From: Maritimibacter alkaliphilus HTCC2654
GTDB lineage: Bacteria > Pseudomonadota > Alphaproteobacteria > Rhodobacterales > Rhodobacteraceae
Length of the DNA stretch: 64,000 nt
Assembly: GCF_000152805.1 (NCBI RefSeq)
Contig: NZ_CH902578.1
Span: forward strand, 1,387,340-1,451,339
Direction of reading: 5' to 3'
This document shows, piece after piece, positions 1 to 8,170 of the stretch. A program made the position numbers and the translations under genes. Below the pieces are notes generated by a model. The model ran no database searches and was not told where the DNA came from. It saw only the letters and a program-made list of their open reading frames with translations. Numbering within the stretch: the stretch's first letter is position 1; each line of letters starts with the position of its first letter.

Positions 1-1058
1 GACAGCATCCCGTTGCGCACCAGCGGGTCGGGGCGGTTGAAGCCGTCGGGGCCCGCCAGTTGCCAGTCGTTGCCCGACCGCGACGGGCGGGAGGACCAGC
101 CAAGGCCCGGGTGATCGGTGCCCAATTCATACCCGACCTCGAATTTCGCAAGATCGAAGGCGACGAGGTAGACGTCGGCGTTCTGTTCGACCCCGTCGAG
201 CCAGTTGGCGCCATTGCGTTCGGCCAGAATGCTGTTGGCGATATAGGCGGGCTTCATCACGCTGGAATAGACGCCCTCGTTGCCCTCGACCGCGTACCAT
301 GCCCCGGCCTCCATTCCGCCCTCGGCACCCTCGACCTCGATCGACATATTGGGGCGCATGACCGGCTGACGGTCCAGCGCCGCCGTGCCCAGCGCGGCGA
401 CGGCATCGCCCGCATCGCCATCCTCGACCGTCTCGGCGTTTTCGAGAAACGCGTCTTCGAAGAAGGTGCCCTTGATGAGGTTCACCAGCTTGTCGCCGAA
501 AACCACGTTTTCACGCAGGAAATCCGACACGGCCTCGCGGTTGGTGCGGCTGCCCGACACCTTGTTGCGCAGGTAGATCTTCTGCCCGCAGAGCGGCGCA
601 TAGGGCAGCCCGCTCCCCGCCGCTGTCGCGAGCGCCGAAGGTTCGCCCGTCCACGGCGTGCAACTGTCCTGACTGCCAAGGCCCGCGATGCTGAGTGCGG
701 GCTGATCGCCGTCGGTCAGCGTCAGGGTCCAGGTCTGCGCATCCGCGTTCTCGAAATGAAACCGTTGCGCACCCGCTCCTTCGGCCTGAATTTCCAGAAG
801 ATACCAGCGGTTCACGCCCGGATGCAGCGAGGTCAGGCGATAGGTGGTCCCATCCGCCGCGACAGTTTCCTGTGCAGTCCGCATCGGTGCCATTTCGATG
901 ACCGACCCGACCGAGTCCTGATTGTAGGTCTCCCATTGGGCGGCAAGCGTCGCGGCATCGGCTTCGGTCATCCCTTCGGCGACGGCAGCGTGCGCCACCA
1001 AAGCGATCAAGCAACCCGCCGCAGCCCCACATGCGCGCCGGGTGATCTGGTCAAACAT
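1..1058 (-). CDS. exported protein of unknown function, 3' part outside the window
   Basis: The 352 visible residues run off the left edge, so the C-terminus is missing. The ATG at 1058 opens an N-terminus with an Arg pair and a hydrophobic Ala-rich stretch ending at about residue 28, which reads as a signal peptide, so the product is probably periplasmic or secreted. Several Cys residues and acidic patches follow, and the visible end is rich in Gly/Asn/Asp/Trp. I do not recognise the family with confidence. The last ~60 residues (YLVAFDLAKFEVGYELGTDH, then a short Pro/Asp-rich part) recall secreted phosphodiester-glycosidase-like proteins, but this is a weak impression. It is transcribed away from the two-component genes and has its own upstream region. 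Confidence 0.7.
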   Translation of the reverse strand, partial: MFDQITRRACGAAAGCLIALVAHAAVAEGMTEADAATLAAQWETYNQDSVGSVIEMAPMRTAQETVAADGTTYRLTSLHPGVNRWYLLEIQAEGAGAQRFHFENADAQTWTLTLTDGDQPALSIAGLGSQDSCTPWTGEPSALATAAGSGLPYAPLCGQKIYLRNKVSGSRTNREAVSDFLRENVVFGDKLVNLIKGTFFEDAFLENAETVEDGDAGDAVAALGTAALDRQPVMRPNMSIEVEGAEGGMEAGAWYAVEGNEGVYSSVMKPAYIANSILAERNGANWLDGVEQNADVYLVAFDLAKFEVGYELGTDHPGLGWSSRPSRSGNDWQLAGPDGFNRPDPLVRNGML

Positions 1059-1437
1059 AAAAACTCCATTCATATCGCGGTCGCGAAAATTGCTTCTTCG
1101 GGAAATGCGAGGAAAGCGCCGACCCCTTGTGCGCGCAGATCGAATGCGACTGTCCCATGCTCCGACCTCCCCGATCCCCTCTTTGGGTGAATCGTTGTTA
1201 TCGCAGCCATTTTACGGGACTTGCGCCATGCGCCAAGCCTGCCGAACGGGATTCAGCAGAACGTGATGTGGAATCCCCAGCTTCGGCGGTTTTTGCGGCG
1301 AGACCCGTCGCGTGGAACGGAGGTCTCGCGATCAGCCTGCGAGGTCGTCTCAGTTGCCGCGAATGTTCGATTATTTCAAGCTAAAGGCAGGACGGTCCCA
1401 CCCGTTCGCAAGAACTGGTTCGGTATGACCAAACCAC
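1059..1437. other. intergenic region without a recognisable gene
   Basis: These 379 bases separate the exported protein from the end of the histidine kinase gene. They must contain the promoter of the leftward exported-protein gene. I see no ORF with a credible ribosome-binding site and no tRNA or strong terminator hairpin. Confidence 0.5.
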
Positions 1438-2886
1438 CTAAGCGCGCAGAATCTCGAGCCGTGCGCGCAGACCGCGGTCTCCGCGCTCGAAGAACAGCCG
1501 ACCGCCGTGCTGTTCCGCCACGGTCGCGACGATGGTCAGCCCCATGCCGAAGCCCGAAATCGTCTCGGTGTTCGTGCCGCGCTTGAACGGGGCCACGGCC
1601 GCCTCGACATCCGGAACCGACATATCGCTGCCTTCGTCCTCGACCGTCAGAACGACACGATCCGACGCGACGGCGAGCGAGACATGGGCCCGGCGCCCGT
1701 ATTTCAGAGCATTGTCGATCAGGTTGGACAGCGCACGGGCAAGCGCGATGGGGCGCCCCGTGACGAGAACGCGCTGGCGTTCGGTCAGCGCCCCCCGCCC
1801 CTGCTTGCCCGTGAACAGGGACCGGGTCGCGGCGGCCGTCGGCTCCTCCATCTCGAAGGTCACGGGATGGCCGACATCCTGAAAATCCGCCACGGTCGCC
1901 TCGACCAGCGACAGAAGCGACAACTGGCGCGCATCCTCGGCGTCCATCTCGGCGCGGGTGTAGGTGAGCACGCTTTCGATCATCCCGGTCATGCGGTCGA
2001 TGTCGGTTTCGAACTTTCCGCGCAACGCCTCGTCCTCGATCAGCGCCGCACGCAGTCTCAGGCGCGTGGCGGGCGAGCCAAGGTCATGGCTGACGCCCGA
2101 CAGAACAACCGCCCGGTTCTCCAACTGCTTTCGCTCGGCGTCGAGATAGGCGTTCACCGAGGTCACGATCTCGCGCAGTTCCTGTGGCCCCTCGATCTCG
2201 TAAAGATCACGCTCGCCGATCCTTCGCCGTCCTTTCAGCAGGTCCGCGAAGGCGGTGAACTGCCCCGCCGTGTTGACCGAGACCGTGAACAGGATCGCAA
2301 GCGTCACCACCGACAGAAACACGGCCGGAAGGCGCAGGTCGGTCGGGGCGGCGTCGCAGGTCCAAAGCCCGTCGCCCGACACGGCGACCCAGGGCCCGGC
2401 CCCGGCGCGCGCAAGGATCACCGCGTCACTGCAATAGCGTGCGACAAGGCGGACCAGCAGCCCCAGTGTTTCGGCGGACCTCTGGCCCTCGGACTTGGTG
2501 ATGTCGCTGACCTGATAGCGCACGTCGCGCGACAGGACCGCAAGGCTCAGACCGGCCCGTCCGGCGTCCTCGGTGGTGTCCGGCAGGATCGAGGCGAGCG
2601 ACACCCGTGTCGGGCGGGGGGCGAAACTGAGGGCGGAAAAGTCACCTGCGTCGGCGCGGGCGGCATCGTCCGGCGCGAGGCGTTCGAGGCTCAAACCGTT
2701 CGGCGGCGGCAGCCCGTCGGTCAGCGTGTCGTAAAGCAGCACGCCGGTCACGCGCGCCCGGTCGAGGTATCCGGTCCAGTTCCGGTTCGACGTCGACCAC
2801 ATCCAAGCGGCGACCAGCCCGATCGCGAAGGCGGCAAAGACCATCGCGACCGCCCCGTTTCGCAGGCTGGGCCGGATCAGGCTCAC
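1438..2886 (-). CDS. EnvZ-type sensor histidine kinase of a two-component pair
   Basis: Membrane sensor kinase of 482 aa that should autophosphorylate and pass phosphate to the regulator encoded just upstream. TM1 is about residues 11-30, a ~150-residue periplasmic domain follows, TM2 is about 185-206, then a HAMP-like linker. The H-box SGVSHDLGSPATRLRLR places the phospho-acceptor at His267. The ATPase domain has an N-box (NLIDNALKYG, ~388-397), a G1-like DEGS and a G2 GFGMGL (~445-450). The start overlaps the regulator stop by 4 bp, so the two are translationally coupled. The pair is divergent from a sugar ABC operon, which resembles the GltR/GtrS arrangement beside glucose transport genes in Pseudomonas. 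Glucose or another sugar is therefore a reasonable but unproven stimulus. Confidence 0.93.
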   Translation of the reverse strand: MSLIRPSLRNGAVAMVFAAFAIGLVAAWMWSTSNRNWTGYLDRARVTGVLLYDTLTDGLPPPNGLSLERLAPDDAARADAGDFSALSFAPRPTRVSLASILPDTTEDAGRAGLSLAVLSRDVRYQVSDITKSEGQRSAETLGLLVRLVARYCSDAVILARAGAGPWVAVSGDGLWTCDAAPTDLRLPAVFLSVVTLAILFTVSVNTAGQFTAFADLLKGRRRIGERDLYEIEGPQELREIVTSVNAYLDAERKQLENRAVVLSGVSHDLGSPATRLRLRAALIEDEALRGKFETDIDRMTGMIESVLTYTRAEMDAEDARQLSLLSLVEATVADFQDVGHPVTFEMEEPTAAATRSLFTGKQGRGALTERQRVLVTGRPIALARALSNLIDNALKYGRRAHVSLAVASDRVVLTVEDEGSDMSVPDVEAAVAPFKRGTNTETISGFGMGLTIVATVAEQHGGRLFFERGDRGLRARLEILRA

Positions 2887-3620
2887 GCGTCTTCCGCCGT
2901 CACGTCCACGGCCAGCACATAGCCCACCCCCCGTTCCGTCCGCAGCATGACGGGGGCCTTGGGATCATCCTCGATCTTGGACCTGAGACGACCCACGAGC
3001 ATGTCGATGGCCCGCCCCGATGCCTCGTCCTCGTGCCCGCCCTCGCCGGTCACGTCCAGCGTCGCCGCGATCTCGGCCCGGGTCAGCGGGATGAACGGAT
3101 TGGCGAGCAGAGCCTGAAGCAGCGCATGTTCGCGCCGCGACAGCGACACCTGATACCCATCGGGCGAGATGACCTCGTCGCGCTTGGCGTCATAGGTCCA
3201 GCCCGCGAAACGAAACACCTTTGTCCGCCGCCGATGCGAGAGCGACGCCGCGCGACGGGTGCGGGCCAGCACCGCCTTGACCCGCGCGATCAGAAGATCC
3301 GGGTTGAAGGGTTTGGCGATATAGTCGTCGGCCCCGACCTCATACCCTGCCATGCGCTGATGGTCCGCCGAGAGCGCCGAGACGAGGATGATCGGCACGT
3401 CTTCGTCCCGCCTGAGATCGCGGCAGATCTCGACCCCGTTCTCGTCGCCCAGCATCACGTCGAGCAGGATCATGTCGACCCGCCCCGCCGCGAGCGCGGC
3501 CTTGATGTCCTCGCGCGAATTCGCGCCGTGCGCGATGAAGCCGTGCTTGTGCAGAAACTCGGTCATCATCCCGCGCATGTCGGCGTCGTCGTCCACGACG
3601 AGAAGTCTGGGTATCGTCAC
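2883..3620 (-). CDS. OmpR-family response regulator
   Basis: Receiver domain plus winged-helix DNA-binding domain, 245 aa, normal for the family. The acidic pocket is DDD at residues 10-12, the phospho-acceptor is Asp54 (LLDVML context), and the conserved Lys lies in YIAKPF. The C-terminal half has the OmpR winged-helix pattern ending in RTERGVGYVL. I place the start at the GTG at 3620, which has GGAGGAGG 7 bases upstream. The ATG 25 codons further out lacks such a site and adds residues unlike any receiver domain. It is first in the operon with the sensor kinase. Three GYAAC repeats just upstream (3668-3694) are a possible autoregulatory box. Confidence 0.93.
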   Translation of the reverse strand: MTIPRLLVVDDDADMRGMMTEFLHKHGFIAHGANSREDIKAALAAGRVDMILLDVMLGDENGVEICRDLRRDEDVPIILVSALSADHQRMAGYEVGADDYIAKPFNPDLLIARVKAVLARTRRAASLSHRRRTKVFRFAGWTYDAKRDEVISPDGYQVSLSRREHALLQALLANPFIPLTRAEIAATLDVTGEGGHEDEASGRAIDMLVGRLRSKIEDDPKAPVMLRTERGVGYVLAVDVTAEDA

Positions 3621-3667
3621 CGTGCGTCCTCCTCCCCGGCGATCTTTCCGGCCAGCCTGCACCAAAT

Positions 3668-3694
3668 GCAACGCCCGCGTAACAGCCTGTAACA
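3668..3694. promoter_or_regulatory. OmpR-type direct repeats (GCAAC/GTAACA/GTAACA)
   Basis: GCAAC at 3668 and GTAACA at 3679 and 3689 lie in one orientation with 10-11 bp spacing, the geometry bound by dimers of OmpR/PhoB-type regulators. They sit between the divergent regulator gene and the sugar ABC operon, so either or both could be controlled. The assignment is inferred from spacing and location only. Confidence 0.45.
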
Positions 3695-3765
3695 AACCGC
3701 GCCGAAATCAACATCGGGTGTCGGAACGGCCCCTTGATCGGGGCACGGCGCCAAGCGCAGGATAC

Positions 3766-3781
3766 ATGATAGCGCTGTCAT
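3766..3781. promoter_or_regulatory. LacI-family operator upstream of the sugar ABC operon
   Basis: ATGATAGCGCTGTCAT is a 16-bp near-perfect palindrome around the central AGCGCT. This fits the TGATAGCGCTATCA-like operators of LacI-family sugar repressors in alphaproteobacteria. It lies 32 bp before the binding-protein start codon, a position suited to repression. No LacI-type gene is present in the window, so the repressor must be encoded elsewhere. Confidence 0.6.
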
Positions 3782-3812
3782 GGAGGGCAGCGATATCTGG
3801 GAGGAACTCAAG

Positions 3813-5057
3813 ATGAAATACACCGCATTCGCGGCCGTCTCTGCCGTCGCCCTGTCCGTTGCGGGCATGGCCCAAGCCGAACCGCAGGCCGAAGTCCTGC
3901 ATTGGTGGACCTCGGGCGGCGAGGCCAAATCGGTCGCCGTTCTTCAGGAAGAATTCGCCGAAAACGGCGGGACGTGGACCGACATGCCCGTCGCGGGCGG
4001 CGGTGGCGACGCCGCCATGACCGCTTTGCGCGCCCGCGTGCTCGCCGGCAACGCGCCGACCGCCGTCCAGCTCAAGGGCCCGGCGATTCAGGAGTGGTAC
4101 GAAGAAGGCGTGCTCGCCGATATTTCGAGCGTCGCCGAGGCACAGGGTTGGGCCGACGTGCTGCCCGCCTCGATCGCCAACCACATGAAATGCGAAGGCA
4201 CTTGGTGCGCGGCCCCCGTGAACGTTCACCGCGTGGACTGGATCTGGGCCAATGCCGAAGTGCTCGAAGCCAACGGCATCGAAATGCCTACGACCTGGGA
4301 AGAATTCAACGCCGCCGCCGAGACGCTTCAGGCCGCCGGCATCACCCCGCTCGCCCATGGCGGCCAGGCGTGGCAGGACGCGACCGTGTTCGAAACCGTC
4401 GTGCTCGGCCTTGGCGGGCCCGAGTTCTTCCAGTCCGCGCTGGTCGACCTCGACACCGAGGCGCTGACCTCGGACACGATGAAAGCGGTCTTCGACCAGA
4501 TGCGCACCCTGCGCGGCTATGTCGACGACAACTTCTCGGGCCGCGACTGGAACCTCGCCACGGCGATGGTCATGAACGGCGAAGCCGCGTTCCAGATCAT
4601 GGGTGACTGGGCCAAGGGCGAATTCCTCGCCGCCGGTAAAGTGCCGGGCGAAGACTTCCTCTGCGCCTCCACCCCCGGTGACGGTTTCCTCTATAACGTC
4701 GACAGCTTCGCGATGTTCGAAGTGGACGGCGACGACAAGCGCGCGGGTCAGGAGCTTCTGGCCGAGCTGATCGTCGGTCAGAACTTCCAGAAGGTGTTCA
4801 ACCTCAACAAAGGTTCGATCCCGGCCCGCACCGACGTGTCGCTGGACGAGTTCGACAGCTGCGCAGTGACCTCGTCCGAGGATATGGCGGCCTCGTCCGA
4901 AAGCGGTTCGCTCCTGCCCAGCTATGCCCATGGCATGGCACTGCGCGGCGCTCAGGCCGGTGCGATCACCGACGTGGTGACGGCCCACTTCAACTCCGAC
5001 ATGTCGTCGGATGAAGCGGTGCAGATGCTCGCCGACGCCGTCGCGAACTCGATGTGA
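3813..5057 (+). CDS. gtsA: sugar (probably glucose) ABC transporter substrate-binding protein
   Basis: Periplasmic solute-binding protein of 414 aa, family 1. The ATG at 3813 follows GGGAGGAA and begins a classical signal peptide (MKYTAFAAVSAVALSVAG, cleavage after AQA near residue 22). The mature protein starts EPQAEVLHWWTSGGE. HWWTSGGE, the GTWCAAPVNVHR segment and the AAFQIMGDWAKGEF segment are typical of the glucose-binding GtsA/GltB proteins of proteobacteria. It is the first gene of a binding protein, two permeases, ATPase operon. A stem-loop follows its stop codon. Glucose specificity is inferred from family resemblance; mannose or another hexose is possible. Confidence 0.88.
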   Translation: MKYTAFAAVSAVALSVAGMAQAEPQAEVLHWWTSGGEAKSVAVLQEEFAENGGTWTDMPVAGGGGDAAMTALRARVLAGNAPTAVQLKGPAIQEWYEEGVLADISSVAEAQGWADVLPASIANHMKCEGTWCAAPVNVHRVDWIWANAEVLEANGIEMPTTWEEFNAAAETLQAAGITPLAHGGQAWQDATVFETVVLGLGGPEFFQSALVDLDTEALTSDTMKAVFDQMRTLRGYVDDNFSGRDWNLATAMVMNGEAAFQIMGDWAKGEFLAAGKVPGEDFLCASTPGDGFLYNVDSFAMFEVDGDDKRAGQELLAELIVGQNFQKVFNLNKGSIPARTDVSLDEFDSCAVTSSEDMAASSESGSLLPSYAHGMALRGAQAGAITDVVTAHFNSDMSSDEAVQMLADAVANSM

Positions 5058-5078
5058 TCTGACATCACCCGAACACCG

Positions 5079-5103
5079 GACCCGTCCCCTTCGGGGGCGG
5101 GTT
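5079..5103 (+). terminator. intra-operon stem-loop after the sugar-binding-protein gene
   Basis: CCCGTCCCC (5081-5089) pairs with GGGGCGGG (5093-5101, with a G-T pair) around a TTC loop, extendable by one or two pairs. No T-run follows. It lies 22 bp after the stop and before the permease ribosome-binding site, so it more likely attenuates or stabilises the upstream message than fully terminates it. Confidence 0.6.
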
Positions 5104-5122
5104 CATTCAGGGGGAGGAATAC

Positions 5123-5998
5123 ATGGCCAAGTGGTTCGAATCCCATTTGCCCAAGATCGTGCTGGCGCCCAGTTTCATCGCCGTCCTGATCTTCGTCTAT
5201 GGCTTCATCGGCTGGACCGCCTGGGTGTCGCTCACCCGCTCGCGTCTCCTGCCGAAATACGAGATCGAAGGCTTCATCCAGTATGAGCGCCTGTTCGACT
5301 CGCCGCGCTGGGACACGGCGATCACCAATCTTTACATCTTCGGGGGCCTCTACATCGGCATCTCGATGGTTCTGGGCCTGATCCTCGCGATCCTGCTGGA
5401 CCAGAACATCCGCACCGAAGGCGCGATCCGCACGATCTATCTCTACCCGATGGCGCTTTCGATGATCGTGACCGGGACCGCGTGGAAATGGATCCTGAAC
5501 CCCGGTCTGGGCGTGCAGAACATGGTGCAGGGCTGGGGGTTCGAGAATTTCACCTTCGACTGGCTGGTGAACCCGGACAGGGCGATCTACGCGATCATAC
5601 TCGCGGCCATATGGCAATCCTCCGGCTTCGTCATGGCGCTGTTCCTCGCCGGTCTCAGATCGGTCGATACCGAGATCATCCGGGCCGCGCAGGTCGACGG
5701 CATTCCGACATGGCGCGTCTATACGGCGATCATCATTCCCTCGATGGCCCCGATCTTCCTGTCGGCCTTCATCGTGCTCGCCCACTTGGCGATCAAGAGC
5801 TTCGACCTCGTCATCGCGCTTACGGGCGGCGGACCGGGTTATGCCACCGATCTGCCCGCGACATATATGTATGCCATGGCGTTCTCGCGCGGCGACATCG
5901 GTCAGGCGGCAAGCTCGGCCATGATCATGATGCTCGTCGTCTTCGCGATCATCGTGCCCTACCTCTACTCGGAACTGAGGGTGACGAAGCATGACTGA
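5123..5998 (+). CDS. gtsB: sugar ABC transporter permease, first subunit
   Basis: Inner-membrane permease of 291 aa with about six hydrophobic helices, MalF/GtsB type. The EAA loop that contacts the ATPase is visible around residues 188-205 (EIIRAAQVDGIPTWRVYTAI). The start follows GGGGGAGG with good spacing. The 3' end overlaps the next permease by 8 bp, indicating coupled translation. With the second permease it forms the heterodimeric channel fed by the upstream binding protein. Confidence 0.9.
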   Translation: MAKWFESHLPKIVLAPSFIAVLIFVYGFIGWTAWVSLTRSRLLPKYEIEGFIQYERLFDSPRWDTAITNLYIFGGLYIGISMVLGLILAILLDQNIRTEGAIRTIYLYPMALSMIVTGTAWKWILNPGLGVQNMVQGWGFENFTFDWLVNPDRAIYAIILAAIWQSSGFVMALFLAGLRSVDTEIIRAAQVDGIPTWRVYTAIIIPSMAPIFLSAFIVLAHLAIKSFDLVIALTGGGPGYATDLPATYMYAMAFSRGDIGQAASSAMIMMLVVFAIIVPYLYSELRVTKHD

Positions 5999-6884
5999 TG
6001 CGACTTTCTCTCCCGCCCGCAGGCAAAGCGCGCTTGGCAAGACCGCCCTGCGCTGGGGGCTCTACATCATCCTCGCGCTGTTCGCGGTCTACTACCTGCT
6101 GCCGCTCTTCGTGATGGTCACCACCTCCTTGAAGAGCCTCGAAGAGATCCGCACCGGCGACCTCGTCGCCCTGCCCCGCGAAATCACCTTCGACGCGTGG
6201 CGCACGGCCTGGTCCGAGGCCTGCACCGGCATCCAGTGCGAGGGCGTGCGCCCCTACTTCTGGAACTCGGTGCTGATCGCGGTGCCCGGTGTCGTCATCT
6301 CGACCCTGCTCGGGGCCGTGAACGGCTATGTCATCGCGCAATGGCGGTTCAAGGGGGCCAACATCATCTTCGCGCTGATGCTGTTCGGCTGCTTCATCCC
6401 GTTCCAGGTGGTTCTGCTGCCCATGGCGCGCCTGCTCGGCATGATGGGCATCGCCGGGACGATCCCCGGGCTGATCTTCGTCCACGTGATCTATGGCATC
6501 GGCTTCACGACGCTGTTTTTCCGCAACTACTACGTCACGATCCCGCAGGAGCTGGTGAAAGCCGCCAAAGTGGACGGGGCCACGTTCCTGCGCATCTTCT
6601 GGTCGATCTTCCTGCCTCTCAGCCTGCCCATCATCGTGGTCAGCATCATCTGGCAGTTCACCCAGATCTGGAACGACTTCCTCTTCGGTGTCTCGTTCAG
6701 TCAGGCGGGCACGCAACCCGTGACCGTGGCGCTCAACAACATCGTCAATTCGACGACGGGCGTGAAGGAATACAACGTGGACATGGCCGCCGCGATCATC
6801 GCCGCGCTCCCCACCCTTCTCGTCTATGTCGTCGCAGGCAAATACTTCATCCGCGGTCTGACCGCCGGTTCCGTGAAAGGCTGA
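5991..6884 (+). CDS. gtsC: sugar ABC transporter permease, second subunit
   Basis: MalG/GtsC-type inner-membrane permease of 297 aa. A cytoplasmic N-terminus, a first helix (about residues 23-44) and five further helices are visible. The EAA loop is QELVKAAKVDGATFLRIFW. It overlaps the previous gene by 8 bp and ends 4 bp before the ATPase gene, so the three are one translational unit. The loop ACTGIQCEGVRPYFWN carries two Cys residues close together in a predicted periplasmic segment, which could form a disulfide. Confidence 0.9.
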   Translation: MTDATFSPARRQSALGKTALRWGLYIILALFAVYYLLPLFVMVTTSLKSLEEIRTGDLVALPREITFDAWRTAWSEACTGIQCEGVRPYFWNSVLIAVPGVVISTLLGAVNGYVIAQWRFKGANIIFALMLFGCFIPFQVVLLPMARLLGMMGIAGTIPGLIFVHVIYGIGFTTLFFRNYYVTIPQELVKAAKVDGATFLRIFWSIFLPLSLPIIVVSIIWQFTQIWNDFLFGVSFSQAGTQPVTVALNNIVNSTTGVKEYNVDMAAAIIAALPTLLVYVVAGKYFIRGLTAGSVKG

Positions 6885-6888
6885 CCCA

Positions 6889-7986
6889 ATGGCACCCATT
6901 CTCGACATCCGCAATCTCTACAAGAACTACGGCTCGGTAGAGATTCTCAAGGACATCAACGTGGCGATCGAGCCGGGCGATTTCCTTGTTCTCGTCGGCC
7001 CCTCCGGCTGCGGCAAGTCCACGCTTCTGAACTGCATCGCGGGGCTGGAGCCGATTTCCGGCGGGTCCATCGCCATCGGCGGGGACGACATGACCAATGT
7101 CAGCCCCAAGGACCGCGACATCGCGATGGTGTTCCAGTCCTACGCGCTCTACCCGACGATGAGCGTCGCCAAGAACATCACCTTCGGGATGAAGGTGCGC
7201 GGCGTGGATCAGGCGACGCAGGACCGCAAGCTCGCCGATGTGGCGCGTCAGTTGCAGATCGAACCGCTTCTGAACCGCCGCCCCGGCCAGTTGTCGGGCG
7301 GGCAGCGTCAGCGCGTCGCCATGGGCCGTGCGCTGGTGCGCGATCCGAAGCTGTTCCTTTTCGACGAGCCGCTGTCGAACCTCGACGCCAAGCTGCGGGT
7401 CGAGATGCGGACCGAGATCAAATCGCTTCACCAGAACCTCGGCGCGTCGATGGTCTATGTGACCCACGACCAGATCGAGGCCATGACGCTCGCCACCAAG
7501 ATCGTCGTGATGAAAGCCGGGGTGATCCAGCAGATCGGCTCGCCGTCCGAGATCTACAACCGGCCCGCGAACCTCTTCGTCGCGGATTTCATGGGTTCGC
7601 CCGCCATGAACCTGATCCCGGCCAAGGCGCGCACCAACGGGGGCGGCACGACCATCGAGATCGCGCGGCGCGAAGGCGAGCCGATCGTGCTGAACGACCC
7701 GCGTGCCAAGGACCTGCCTGCGGATGTGATCGTGGGGCTGAGGCCCGAGGACATCGCCGAGCCGGGGTTCCGCCATGGCGAGACGGTGCAACAGGCCGAC
7801 TGCCGCGTCGATATCGTCGAACCTGCCGGGGCCGACACCTATGTGATGACGCATCTGGGCGGTAAACCCGTCACGGCGCGGATGCATTCCGAGACCGAGG
7901 CGGCGGCGGGCAACGTCCACACCTTCGCCTTCGACCTCGCCAAAGTGTCGTATTTCGAACCGGAAACCGGCCACAGGCTCAACTGA
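6889..7986 (+). CDS. gtsD: sugar ABC transporter ATP-binding protein (MalK/UgpC type)
   Basis: ATPase of 365 aa that powers the two permeases. Walker A is GPSGCGKST (37-45), the signature is LSGGQRQ, and Walker B is LFLFDEPLSNLD followed by the switch His in VTHDQ. The C-terminal ~130 residues form the MalK-type regulatory (MOI/TOBE) domain, with GLRPEDI as a landmark. The family can be shared between several sugar importers, but its position 4 bp after gtsC makes it the dedicated ATPase here. The C-terminal domain could receive regulatory input such as unphosphorylated EIIA-type proteins in other bacteria; nothing here shows that. Confidence 0.92.
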   Translation: MAPILDIRNLYKNYGSVEILKDINVAIEPGDFLVLVGPSGCGKSTLLNCIAGLEPISGGSIAIGGDDMTNVSPKDRDIAMVFQSYALYPTMSVAKNITFGMKVRGVDQATQDRKLADVARQLQIEPLLNRRPGQLSGGQRQRVAMGRALVRDPKLFLFDEPLSNLDAKLRVEMRTEIKSLHQNLGASMVYVTHDQIEAMTLATKIVVMKAGVIQQIGSPSEIYNRPANLFVADFMGSPAMNLIPAKARTNGGGTTIEIARREGEPIVLNDPRAKDLPADVIVGLRPEDIAEPGFRHGETVQQADCRVDIVEPAGADTYVMTHLGGKPVTARMHSETEAAAGNVHTFAFDLAKVSYFEPETGHRLN

Positions 7987-7994
7987 CCACGGTG

Positions 7995-8024
7995 GCGGCG
8001 CGGGCCCTTGCTGTCACGCGCCGC
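7995..8024 (+). terminator. putative terminator hairpin after the sugar ABC operon
   Basis: GCGGCGCG (7995-8002) and CGCGCCGC (8017-8024) are exact inverted repeats around a 14-base loop, 9 bp after the ATPase stop codon. There is no T-run, so it may be a Rho-dependent end or an mRNA-stabilising hairpin. Confidence 0.4.
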
Positions 8025-8170
8025 AGCCTTTGCCCAGCAAACAGGCAGACCTCCGCCGAATTGCGATCAAAAACTCGCCAACTCTCGCCACCCTCCACAA
8101 AATGCCCCTTGCGTTCCGCACTGCGGCATTAGAATTTCCTACGCTAACTCAGGAAGTTGTGGAGTGAGAA

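Noticed and set aside
1059-1437. Several short open frames in the gap after the exported protein gene
   Set aside because: None has a ribosome-binding site, a usual composition or a recognisable motif.
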